Source: CALKXV01 sp964632495
Lineage (GTDB): Bacteria; Pseudomonadota; Alphaproteobacteria; Rhodobacterales; Rhodobacteraceae
Length of the DNA: 12,790 bases
Assembly: GCA_964632495.1 (NCBI GenBank)
Contig: CAZWDS010000092.1
Location: 1 to 12,790 of the forward strand
Reading direction: 5' to 3'
In this document: positions 7,008 to 12,788 of the stretch, piece by piece
How the letters are laid out: each line of letters opens with the position of its first letter
How positions within the stretch are numbered: position 1 is the stretch's first letter
Notes under the pieces: generated by a model
The model's database searches: none
Told to the model about the DNA's origin: nothing
The model's input: only the letters and a program-made list of their open reading frames with translations
Made by a program: the position numbers and the translations under genes

Positions 7008-7760
7008 ATGCCACCTTGGACTGACATCTATATCGTGACAGCGATAGTGCTTTTGACGCTTGCTCCTATGACGGCGAGTTTCCTGCAATGCTGGGCTGGC
7101 CGCGCGCGAGACATTCAAGGCTCGGGCGTTCCAAAAGGGAGGTCCGCGTGTGATACCTGCGGCAAGACCTTAAGTGCACGCGACCTGATCCCGATCATCG
7201 GATGGATTGTGAACAAAGGCCGTGCACGCTGTTGCGGCGCTGCGCTTCATCCGACGCTGATCTACTGTGAGGTTCTGATCCTGTTGGTATCGCTATGGGG
7301 CATTTTGGTTGTGCCTTGGGCCCTCGCTGTGCCGACATTGGTGTTGGCGTCGGGTTTGCAGGCCGTCGTTTTGCTGACGGGGCCAGAACCCAAGGCCGCA
7401 AGGGGCTTTGCCGCAGGCCTTGTTGTGTTGGGCTTGGCGATTACGGCACTTGTCTTCGAAGACCGCCTGCTGATCCATGCGGGCGCCACCCTTTTGGGGC
7501 TGGTCCTTTGGCTGGCGGCGCGTCTCCAGCGGACCCTTGCGACGGATGCGCTGTTTTTGTTATTGCCCGCGGGGGCCTTCTTGGGGTTCCAAGGCTTGGC
7601 CATCGCCTGTTTTGTCGCAATTCCGATAGCCCTTGCCTTTCGCACATTGAAACCCTTGTTTTACCCAAGCGAGCTGCGCCGCCCTGTTATGCCCGGCGAG
7701 GCGGTTGTCTTCGGGCTGGCGGCGGCTGTTTGGATCGTCTGGCTGTATTTCATGGTTTGA
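7008..7760 (+). CDS. Prepilin-peptidase-like membrane protein, probably degenerate
   Basis: The 250-residue polytopic protein resembles type 4 prepilin peptidases (PilD/TadV superfamily). The N-terminal ASFLQCW (23-29), then KGRSACDTCGKTLSARDLIPIIGWI (43-67) and KGRARCCGAALHPTLIYCE (70-88), match the DiS_P_DiS domain. One expected Cys of the second CxxC pair is replaced: RGRCxxCG appears as KGRARCCG. In the peptidase domain, LATDALFLLLPAGAFLG (177-193) matches the second catalytic block with Asp180. The first catalytic Asp block (usually LIDxxxxxLPD) aligns with VVLLTGPEPKAA (120-131), which has no Asp. It may therefore be inactive as a peptidase or have a new role. The start has only a weak ribosome binding site. 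The domain assignment is fairly sure; the loss of activity is inference. Confidence 0.75.
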   Translation: MPPWTDIYIVTAIVLLTLAPMTASFLQCWAGRARDIQGSGVPKGRSACDTCGKTLSARDLIPIIGWIVNKGRARCCGAALHPTLIYCEVLILLVSLWGILVVPWALAVPTLVLASGLQAVVLLTGPEPKAARGFAAGLVVLGLAITALVFEDRLLIHAGATLLGLVLWLAARLQRTLATDALFLLLPAGAFLGFQGLAIACFVAIPIALAFRTLKPLFYPSELRRPVMPGEAVVFGLAAAVWIVWLYFMV

Positions 7761-7764
7761 GCCC

Positions 7765-7793
7765 TTGCCACGCCCCCCGGATGTCCCCTATAC
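7765..7793 (+). promoter_or_regulatory. Candidate housekeeping promoter for rplO-secY-adk
   Basis: TTGCCA (7765-7770) and CTATAC (7788-7793) are separated by 17 nt, close to the alphaproteobacterial housekeeping pattern CTTGAC-N17-CTATAT. It starts 5 nt after the upstream stop codon and about 95 nt before rplO. The strong terminator after rpmD makes a promoter in this region necessary. A 6-bp stem CGTCCC/GGGACG (7839-7844/7858-7863) lies in the resulting leader. Confidence 0.5.
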
Positions 7794-7888
7794 GCCTCCG
7801 GTGGTCATAAGACCCACGTGAAAAAGAAACGCCGTGTCCGTCCCAATTCGCTTTTCGGGGACGCGTCCGGCTCACAAGGAGAAGCGAT

Positions 7889-8357
7889 ATGAAACTGAAT
7901 GAACTCCGGGATAATCCCGGTGCCACCAAGCGACGCAAGCGTGTAGGCCGTGGGCCGGGCTCGGGCATGGGTAAAACAGCTGGTCGCGGTTNNNNNNNNN
8001 NCCCGTTCGGGTGTGGCGATTAACGGATACGAGGGCGGTCAGATGCCTTTGTACCAACGTCTGCCAAAGCGAGGCTTCAACAAGCCGAACCGTAAGGCTT
8101 TTGCCGTTGTAAATCTGGGCCTGATCCAAAAATTCATCGACGAAAAGAAGATCGACGCCAAGGGCGAGATCACCGAAGACGTGTTGATCGAATCCGGTCT
8201 GGTGCGCCGCAAGAAAGACGGTATTCGCGTTCTGGCAAAGGGCGATTTTTCGGCCAATGCCAAGATCAGCGTCACCGGTGCGTCCAAGTCGGCCATCGCA
8301 GCTGTCGAGAAAGCTGGCGGCTCACTGACGGTCACAACGGCGTCGGCGGCTGAGTAA
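7889..8357 (+). CDS. rplO: 50S ribosomal protein L15 (uL15), interrupted by an assembly gap
   Basis: L15 is a late-assembly 23S-binding protein. The true start is the ATG at 7889, preceded by AAGGAG, giving MKLNELRDNPGATKRRKRVG then RGPGSGMGKTAGRG, the classical L15 N-terminus. After the gap it resumes RSGVAINGYEGGQMPLYQRLPKRGF, the L15 signature, and ends with a glycine-containing VEKAGGSLTV motif. The 10 Ns leave the halves in different frames. The missing family segment (about xKGQxx) fits a 15-nt gap, giving a protein of about 157 residues. It is the first gene after insert 1 and heads the rplO-secY-adk unit. Confidence 0.94.
7992..8001. other. Assembly gap of 10 Ns inside rplO
   Basis: Ten Ns is a common minimum placeholder. 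The rplO frame requires a gap divisible by three, and family alignment from memory suggests 15 nt (the segment between GRG and RSG). The apparent frameshift is therefore not real. Confidence 0.9.
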
Positions 8358-8403
8358 GCGCTTGTGGGCAGCCTAACCGCTGCCTACATAACTTAGAGTT
8401 TCC

Positions 8404-8436
8404 AGCGCCGCCGTCCGGAAACGGGTGGGCGGCGCT
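8404..8436 (+). repeat. Large GAAA-capped hairpin between rplO and secY
   Basis: AGCGCCGCC (8404-8412) pairs perfectly with GGCGGCGCT (8428-8436). After one bulged G (8427) the helix continues as two G-U pairs and CCG/CGG, closed by a GAAA tetraloop (8418-8421), 14 pairs in all. No T-tract follows; the next bases are TCGCATATAAG and then the secY ribosome binding site. It is therefore more likely an mRNA stability, processing or regulatory element than a terminator. Role is inference. Confidence 0.7.
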
Positions 8437-8458
8437 TCGCATATAAGAGAGGCCGCAT

Positions 8459-9817
8459 ATGGCATCCGCAGCAGAGCAAATGGCATCCAACGTCAGTTGG
8501 GGCATGTTGGGCAAAGCGACCGAGCTTCGCCAGCGTCTGTTATTCACGCTTGGACTTTTGATCGTCTATCGCCTGGGCACCTATATTCCGGTGCCAGGGA
8601 TCGACGGCATCGCCCTTCGTGAGTTCATGGAACAAGCCTCGGGCGGGATTGCCGGTGTGCTTGGCATGTTCACAGGCGGTGCTCTTAGCCGGATGGGCAT
8701 CTTCGCCTTGGGCATCATGCCTTATATCTCGGCCTCGATCATCGTGCAGCTTTTGGGTGCCACTTGGGAACCGCTTAAAAACCTCAAGAAAGAGGGTGAG
8801 GCAGGGCGTCGCAAAATTACGCAATACACACGGTATGGCACAGTCTTCTTGGCGACATTCCAGGCATATGGTCTGGCCGTGTCCATGGAAGCAGGCGATC
8901 TGGTAACGGATCCGGGTTGGTTCTTCCGTATTTCGACTGTGATCACCCTTGTGGGCGGCACCATGTTCCTGATGTGGCTGGGTGAACAGATCACTGCACG
9001 CGGCGTCGGTAACGGTATTTCGCTGATCATCTATGTGGGTATCGTGGCCGAACTGCCGGGCGCTTTCGCTCAATTCTTTGAACAAGGCCGCGTGGGCGCT
9101 CTGACAGCAGGGGTGACCATTGGCATTATCGTGATGTTGCTGGCGACGCTTGTCTTTGTGGTCTTCATGGAACGATCCCTGAGGAAAGTGCATATCCAAT
9201 ATCCGCGCCGTCAGGTGGGGATGAAGGTCTATGACGGTGGATCGTCACACTTGCCGATCAAAGTGAACCCGGCGGGCGTTATCCCGGCGATTTTTGCATC
9301 GTCGCTTTTGCTGCTGCCGACAACGCTCAGCACCTTCTCGGGCGCTAATGCGGGTCCGGTGATGAGCTGGATCCTTGCATACTTCGGCCCCGGCCAGCCG
9401 CTTTACCTGTTGTTCTTCGCAGCCATGATCATCTTTTTCACGTATTTCTATACGCTGAACGTCAGCTTCAAACCCGATGATGTGGCCGACAACCTGAAGA
9501 ACCAGAACGGCTTTGTGCCCGGCATCCGGCCCGGCAAGAAAACCGAGGAATATCTGGAATATGTGGTGACACGCCTACTGGTCCTTGGTTCGGGCTATCT
9601 GGCTTTGGTGTGCCTTATCCCCGAGATGATCCGCAGTAACTTGGCCATCACAGCCTATTTCGGCGGTACGTCCATTCTGATTATTGTGTCTGTGGGGATG
9701 GACTTTATCCAGCAAGTACAGTCCCATCTGTTGGCCCATCAATACGAAGGGCTGATCGAAAAATCCCAGCTGCGCGGCAAAAAGCGCGGAGGGAAAAAAG
9801 GGACGGCGAGACGATGA
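8459..9817 (+). CDS. secY: Preprotein translocase subunit SecY
   Basis: The 452-residue channel subunit of SecYEG moves unfolded proteins across, and inserts proteins into, the inner membrane. Ten hydrophobic segments fit SecY. Diagnostic stretches are RLGTYIPVPGID (38-49, first membrane segment and start of the plug region), GIMPYISASIIVQLL, GEAGRRKITQYTRYGT, GEQITARGVGNGISLIIY, the cytoplasmic loop with SSHLPIKVNPAGVIPAIFASS, and KPDDVADNLKNQNGFVPGIRPG followed by TEEYLEYV. The C-terminus is short and very basic (KSQLRGKKRGGKKGTARR). ATG at 8459 follows an AGAGAGG site; Met8 is a possible but less well supported start. The stop overlaps the adk start by 4 nt. Confidence 0.97.
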   Translation: MASAAEQMASNVSWGMLGKATELRQRLLFTLGLLIVYRLGTYIPVPGIDGIALREFMEQASGGIAGVLGMFTGGALSRMGIFALGIMPYISASIIVQLLGATWEPLKNLKKEGEAGRRKITQYTRYGTVFLATFQAYGLAVSMEAGDLVTDPGWFFRISTVITLVGGTMFLMWLGEQITARGVGNGISLIIYVGIVAELPGAFAQFFEQGRVGALTAGVTIGIIVMLLATLVFVVFMERSLRKVHIQYPRRQVGMKVYDGGSSHLPIKVNPAGVIPAIFASSLLLLPTTLSTFSGANAGPVMSWILAYFGPGQPLYLLFFAAMIIFFTYFYTLNVSFKPDDVADNLKNQNGFVPGIRPGKKTEEYLEYVVTRLLVLGSGYLALVCLIPEMIRSNLAITAYFGGTSILIIVSVGMDFIQQVQSHLLAHQYEGLIEKSQLRGKKRGGKKGTARR

Positions 9818-10455
9818 ATATTATACTGCTCGGCCCACCGGGGGCCGGGAAGGGCACTCAGGCGCGTATTCTTGAGGATGAGCGCGGGATGGTGCAGCTT
9901 TCTACCGGTGACATGTTGCGCGAAGCACGGACCAGCGGAACCGAGATGGGCCAGAAAGTGGCTGCCATCATGGACGCGGGCGAACTGGTCACGGATGAAA
10001 TTGTGATTGGCCTGATCGAAGAGAAACTTCAGTCGACGGACGGCAACGGATTTATCTTCGACGGATTCCCACGGACGTTGGCGCAGGCTGACGCTTTGGG
10101 CGAGCTTCTAAATGCGAATGGTCAGGGTCTGAACGCTGTCGTCGAGATGCGTGTCGACGATGATGCGCTTGTGGCCCGGATCACGGCACGGTCGACCTGT
10201 GGAAGCTGTGGCGAAGTCTTTAACGACATTACCAAGCCTCAGCCCAGTGATGGCAAGTGCTCGAACTGCGGGGCATCCAACTTCCAACGTCGCGCGGATG
10301 ACAACGAAGATAGTCTGCGCATCCGGTTGATGGAATACTATAAAAAGACCTCCCCCTTGATCGGCTACTATCATGCCAAGGGTAATTTGCGCACGGTCAA
10401 CGGCTTGGGCGAGATTGACGCGGTGAAGGCCGAGATTGCTGACGTCTTAGGCTAG
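9814..10455 (+). CDS. adk: Adenylate kinase, zinc-binding long form
   Basis: The enzyme interconverts ATP + AMP and 2 ADP in the cytoplasm. The 213-residue protein has the P-loop GPPGAGKGTQA (8-18), the AMP-binding STGDMLR (30-36), FDGFPRT (82-88) and the lid with C129-x2-C132-x16-C149-x2-C152. That four-Cys lid indicates a structural metal site of the type known in Paracoccus and Gram-positive enzymes, unlike the metal-free E. coli form. RRADDNEDSLRIRL (159-172) supplies the catalytic Arg and Asp positions. The ATG overlaps the secY stop (ATGA), a classic coupling arrangement, with little Shine-Dalgarno of its own. Its stop lies inside a palindrome shared with the convergent gene. Confidence 0.97.
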   Translation: MNIILLGPPGAGKGTQARILEDERGMVQLSTGDMLREARTSGTEMGQKVAAIMDAGELVTDEIVIGLIEEKLQSTDGNGFIFDGFPRTLAQADALGELLNANGQGLNAVVEMRVDDDALVARITARSTCGSCGEVFNDITKPQPSDGKCSNCGASNFQRRADDNEDSLRIRLMEYYKKTSPLIGYYHAKGNLRTVNGLGEIDAVKAEIADVLG

Positions 10456-10467
10456 TGGCCTAAGACG
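10443..10467. repeat. Perfect palindrome holding both convergent stop codons
   Basis: CGTCTTAGGC (10443-10452) and GCCTAAGACG (10458-10467) form a perfect 10-bp stem with a 5-nt loop. The adk stop TAG starts in the loop (10453-10455), and the opposing lipoprotein gene's stop (10460-10462 on the minus strand) lies in the stem. Neither side has a T-run, so it is not a standard intrinsic terminator, but it would form a stable 3' end in both transcripts. Confidence 0.8.
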
Positions 10468-10987
10468 GGCAGGTCCGGTTCTTGGCCAACCCTTCAAGCA
10501 GGTTCGTGGCCTTTGATTGATAGACCAAGGGAAATGGGTCTTGGTCGGCCTCGGTTCTAAGCCAGACAGAAAACGTACTGCCATCGGCTAAGCCACCGTC
10601 CTTCAAACACGCCGCCATGTCTATGCTCAGCGATCCCTTGGTCTTGTCGGGAGCGGTATCTTTCCAGGCCCGTACTTTGTCCTGCAAGGCCAGCAAGCGT
10701 GGCACATCGGTTGGCGCAATTTGATAAACCACGCGTCCGCCATCATTGGTTTCCGCCAGAACGAAGATCCCGTCCACCGTTTCGCCGGTATCGTTTCGCG
10801 TAGCGCTAAAGCGCAGGACTGCGCCATCTTTCACAACGCCAATGCCGTCTGGCAAATCAAGGATTGCTTGAATGTCGGTCGGATCGGCTTCCAGCGGCGA
10901 TATGGCATTCAACCTCTCCATCGCTCCAGGAGCAACAAGCGAGCATGCGGAAAGCAAGATAATCGGAATTATGGGGCTAAATCGCAT
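10460..10987 (-). CDS. Putative outer-membrane lipoprotein of unknown function
   Basis: I do not recognise a family. The 175-residue product begins MRFSPIIPIILLSACS, a short signal peptide with the lipobox L12-S13-A14-C15. Ser at +2 favours outer-membrane sorting by the Lol pathway. The mature part is soluble and rich in Asp, with sections such as LPDGIGVVKDGAVLRF and YQIAPTDVPRLLALQ. Two further cysteines, C127 and C173, could form a disulfide in the periplasm. AAGGAAAG precedes the ATG at good spacing, which supports the start. It is convergent with adk (4 nt between stops) and divergent from the DUF2975 gene over a 68-nt AT-rich region, so it may share regulation with that pair. Confidence 0.75.
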   Translation of the reverse strand: MRFSPIIPIILLSACSLVAPGAMERLNAISPLEADPTDIQAILDLPDGIGVVKDGAVLRFSATRNDTGETVDGIFVLAETNDGGRVVYQIAPTDVPRLLALQDKVRAWKDTAPDKTKGSLSIDMAACLKDGGLADGSTFSVWLRTEADQDPFPLVYQSKATNLLEGLAKNRTCPS

Positions 10988-11012
10988 TTTCTTTCCTTGA
11001 TTCTATTAATTT

Positions 11013-11029
11013 TTAATGTTTTACATTAA
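11013..11029. promoter_or_regulatory. 17-bp perfect palindrome in the divergent promoter region
   Basis: TTAATGT-TTT-ACATTAA has perfect 7-bp arms around a 3-nt centre. It lies in the 68-nt AT-rich space between the lipoprotein gene and the DUF2975 gene, 25 nt and 26 nt from the two start codons. This is a good position for an operator controlling both directions. The Cro-type regulator encoded two genes downstream is the obvious candidate to bind it. Binding is inference. Confidence 0.6.
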
Positions 11030-11055
11030 GTTGTGATATTTGGAAAGGAAAAGTT

Positions 11056-11583
11056 ATGAACTCGACATCGCGTCTTCCCAGTGTTCTCTTCGTTGGCACA
11101 TGGATCGTTATCGTGGCTTTGCCTTTGACGTTCATTTGGATCGCCGCAACTGGGGCGCTCAGCCTTGAAGCTGTGGCCGAACGCTTTCCTGGGGTGATCA
11201 TTGGGGATGGCTTGTCCGAAAGCGCGATTTTGGTCGCTTTTGGGATCGGCATGATCCCGTTTCTGATCGTCTTGGGTGTCATGTGGCATATGCAGGCCTT
11301 GTTCCGGCTTTATCAAAAGGGCCAAGCGCTGACCGAGAAGGCCGCTGTGCGGATCGGGTATATCGGTGTTGGATTGTTGCTGACGGCTGTGGCGCGGATT
11401 TTGGCGAACACATTGCAAGTGCTGGTCCTGTCGTCGGCAAACCCGGTTGGTCATCGGATCGTAAGTGTCGACTTAGAATTCTCAGAAATTGCGCTGTTTC
11501 TGGCGGGGGGGCTGATGATCGTGATCGGGCGCAGTATGGCTGAAGCCGTCTTCGCCGCGGAAGAGGTGCGTGGGTTCGTTTGA
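11056..11583 (+). CDS. DUF2975 family membrane protein
   Basis: The 175-residue protein has four hydrophobic segments (about 10-32, 57-79, 98-125 and 143-165). The LFRLYQKGQALTEKAAVRIGYIG section (82-104) and the ending ALFLAGGLMIVIGRSMAEAV...AAEEVRGFV match the DUF2975 family, which is widespread and of unknown function. Family members are commonly paired with a small YozG-like Cro/C1-type regulator, and such a gene follows here with a one-base overlap (TGATG). AAAGGA lies about 7 nt before the ATG. The function is unknown; a sensor or partner of the regulator is conceivable but not shown. Confidence 0.82.
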   Translation: MNSTSRLPSVLFVGTWIVIVALPLTFIWIAATGALSLEAVAERFPGVIIGDGLSESAILVAFGIGMIPFLIVLGVMWHMQALFRLYQKGQALTEKAAVRIGYIGVGLLLTAVARILANTLQVLVLSSANPVGHRIVSVDLEFSEIALFLAGGLMIVIGRSMAEAVFAAEEVRGFV

Positions 11584-11816
11584 TGGAGATTGTCGTTCGC
11601 CTTGATGTGATGCTGGCCCTTCGAAAGATGAAAGCCCGCGATTTGTCCGCTGAAATCGGCATTGCCGAGCAAAACATCAGCCTTCTGAGAACCGGAAAGG
11701 TGAAGGGTATTCGATTTGAGACTTTGGCGCGAATTTGCACCGTCTTAGAGTGTCAGCCGGGAGATATCTTAGAGGCTGTCCAGACAGGTGAAGAGAAAAA
11801 GCTTGACACCAAGTGA
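11583..11816 (+). CDS. Small YozG-like Cro/C1-family transcriptional regulator
   Basis: The 77-residue protein is almost entirely a Cro/C1-type helix-turn-helix: MEIVVRLDVMLALRKMKARD leads into DLSAEIGIAEQNISLLRTGK (20-39), the helix-turn-helix, then IRFETLARICTVLECQPGDIL (43-63), which is the conserved YozG ending, and a charged tail. The ATG overlaps the TGA of the DUF2975 gene, so both are translated together. A TTG one codon earlier is less likely. It probably regulates its own operon through the palindrome at 11013-11029. Targets beyond that are unknown. Confidence 0.85.
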   Translation: MEIVVRLDVMLALRKMKARDLSAEIGIAEQNISLLRTGKVKGIRFETLARICTVLECQPGDILEAVQTGEEKKLDTK

Positions 11817-11823
11817 CAGCCCC

Positions 11824-11852
11824 TTGACGCCCAACTGTTAACGACATACTTA
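11824..11852 (+). promoter_or_regulatory. Candidate promoter of the rpsM-rpsK unit
   Basis: TTGACG (11824-11829) matches a -35 element well. The -10 is less sure: TACTTA at 11847-11852 gives a 17-nt spacer, and CATACT at 11845-11850 gives 15 nt. It lies 8 nt after the regulator's stop and would give a leader of about 100 nt before rpsM. A perfect TTGACA at 11803-11808 has no matching -10. Confidence 0.4.
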
Positions 11853-11877
11853 CCGCCATCTCGACTGAGAATCATAT

Positions 11878-11949
11878 GTAAAGCCCGGTGGCCGCAACGC
11901 TCCGGGCTTACGTTGTGAAAACAGGGCCTGGAATGACGGGCTCGCAACG
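11878..11949 (+). promoter_or_regulatory. Structured rpsM 5' leader with alternative pairings
   Basis: Stem A is AAGCCCGG (11881-11888) with CCGGGCTT (11902-11909), which GTA/TAC extends past one bulged A. Stem B is CGTTGTGA (11911-11918) with TCGCAACG (11942-11949), 8 bp with one G-U, ending 2 nt before the rpsM Shine-Dalgarno AAGGAA (11952-11957). The 7-mer CGCAACG occurs both in the loop of stem A (11893-11899) and in the 3' arm of stem B (11943-11949), and both copies can pair with CGTTGTG. The geometry suggests a translational switch; the E. coli alpha operon leader is bound by S4, but homology is not shown. Confidence 0.5.
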
Positions 11950-11964
11950 AAAAGGAAAAGATAC

Positions 11965-12333
11965 GTGGCACGTATTGCTGGCGTGAACATCCCCACTGGG
12001 AAGCGTGTTCCAATCGCCCTCACTTATATCACCGGCATTGGCCATACCTCGGCCGCCGCCATTTGCGAAGCAACCAACATCGACGCGACGCGCCGTGTGA
12101 ACGAACTGTCGGACGCCGAAGTTCTGGCCATTCGCGAACATATCGACGCGAACTTTACCGTCGAAGGCGACCTGCGCCGTGAAGTGCAGATGAACGTCAA
12201 GCGTCTGATGGACCTTGGTTGCTACCGTGGCCTGCGCCACCGTCGCAACCTGCCTGTCCGCGGGCAGCGCACATCCACCAACGCACGCACACGCAAGGGC
12301 CCTGCAAAGGCTATTGCCGGTAAGAAGAAATAA
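11965..12333 (+). CDS. rpsM: 30S ribosomal protein S13 (uS13)
   Basis: The 122-residue head protein contacts the P-site tRNA and forms bridges to L5. It starts at GTG (11965-11967), read as Met, with AAGGAA 7 nt upstream. The protein begins MARIAGVNIPTGKRVPIALTYITGIG, the S13 signature, and ends GCYRGLRHRRNLPVRGQRTSTNARTRKGPAKAIAGKKK, the basic tail that reaches the decoding centre. It normally follows adk directly in alphaproteobacteria; here three genes intervene. The stop is followed by the rpsK Shine-Dalgarno (12 nt spacing). Confidence 0.97.
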   Translation: MARIAGVNIPTGKRVPIALTYITGIGHTSAAAICEATNIDATRRVNELSDAEVLAIREHIDANFTVEGDLRREVQMNVKRLMDLGCYRGLRHRRNLPVRGQRTSTNARTRKGPAKAIAGKKK

Positions 12334-12345
12334 GGAGGTCCTGTC

Positions 12346-12744
12346 ATGGCACGTGATACACGTCGCGGGGGCAAGAAAAAGGTCTCCAAGAACATCGCCG
12401 CTGGGGTTGCACACGTCAACTCAAGCTTCAACAATACCAAGATCCTGATCTCTGACGTACAGGGCAACGCCATTTCATGGTCGTCTGCCGGTACGATGGG
12501 TTTCAAGGGTTCGCGGAAATCCACACCTTATGCTGCGCAGATGNNNNNNNNNNCTGAGGATGCGGGCAAGAAAGCACAGGAACACGGCGTGAAAACGCTT
12601 GAGGTTGAAGTGCAGGGTCCGGGGTCTGGTCGTGAATCAGCGCTGCGTGCGCTGGCTGCTGTCGGGTTCAACATCACATCCATCCGTGACGTGACCCCAA
12701 TGGCCCACAACGGTTGCCGCCCACCAAAGCGTCGCCGCGTCTAA
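12346..12744 (+). CDS. rpsK: 30S ribosomal protein S11 (uS11), interrupted by an assembly gap
   Basis: S11 lies on the platform, by the mRNA exit path next to S7 and S21. It starts MARDTRRGGKKKVSKN and carries GVAHVNSSFNNTKILISDVQ and GFKGSRKSTPYAAQM (52-66). After the gap it reads EDAGKKAQEHGVKTLEVEVQGPGSGRESALRAL and DVTPMAHNGCRPPKRRRV, the C-terminal signature. The frame continues across the 10 Ns, but the family shows only two Ala codons between AAQM and EDAG, so the true gap is probably 4 nt and the protein 130, not 132, residues. AAGGAGG overlaps the rpsM stop. rpoA would be expected next, beyond the window. Confidence 0.96.
   Translation: MARDTRRGGKKKVSKNIAAGVAHVNSSFNNTKILISDVQGNAISWSSAGTMGFKGSRKSTPYAAQMXXXXEDAGKKAQEHGVKTLEVEVQGPGSGRESALRALAAVGFNITSIRDVTPMAHNGCRPPKRRRV
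12544..12553. other. Assembly gap of 10 Ns inside rpsK
   Basis: The frame needs a gap of 1 modulo 3. The conserved AAQMAAED stretch of the family predicts only four missing bases. Ten is the same placeholder value as in rplO. Confidence 0.88.
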
Positions 12745-12758
12745 ATCATCCAAACGCC

Positions 12759-12788
12759 TTGGGGCCCTGCGTTTTCGCGCGGCCCCAA
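12759..12788 (+). repeat. Hairpin after rpsK, at the window edge
   Basis: TTGGGGCC (12759-12766) pairs with GGCCCCAA (12781-12788). Inside, across a 2x2 internal loop, GCG pairs with CGC around a TTTT loop. It starts 15 nt after the rpsK stop. Only TC is visible beyond it, so whether a T-tract follows, making it a terminator or attenuator before rpoA, cannot be judged. Confidence 0.6.

Noticed and set aside
7889..8357. rplO beginning at 7950 in the downstream frame
   Set aside because: The ATG at 7889 has AAGGAG and gives the canonical L15 N-terminus. The 7950 frame is only open because the 10-N placeholder shifts the frame.
11006..11029. CtrA-type TTAA-N7-TTAA box in the AT-rich divergent region
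   Set aside because: Three TTAA words occur (11006, 11013, 11026), but none are 7 nt apart; the simple 17-bp palindrome accounts for them.
11803..11808. Perfect TTGACA as -35 of an rpsM promoter
   Set aside because: No acceptable -10 lies 16-18 nt downstream; TTGACG at 11824 has a better partner.
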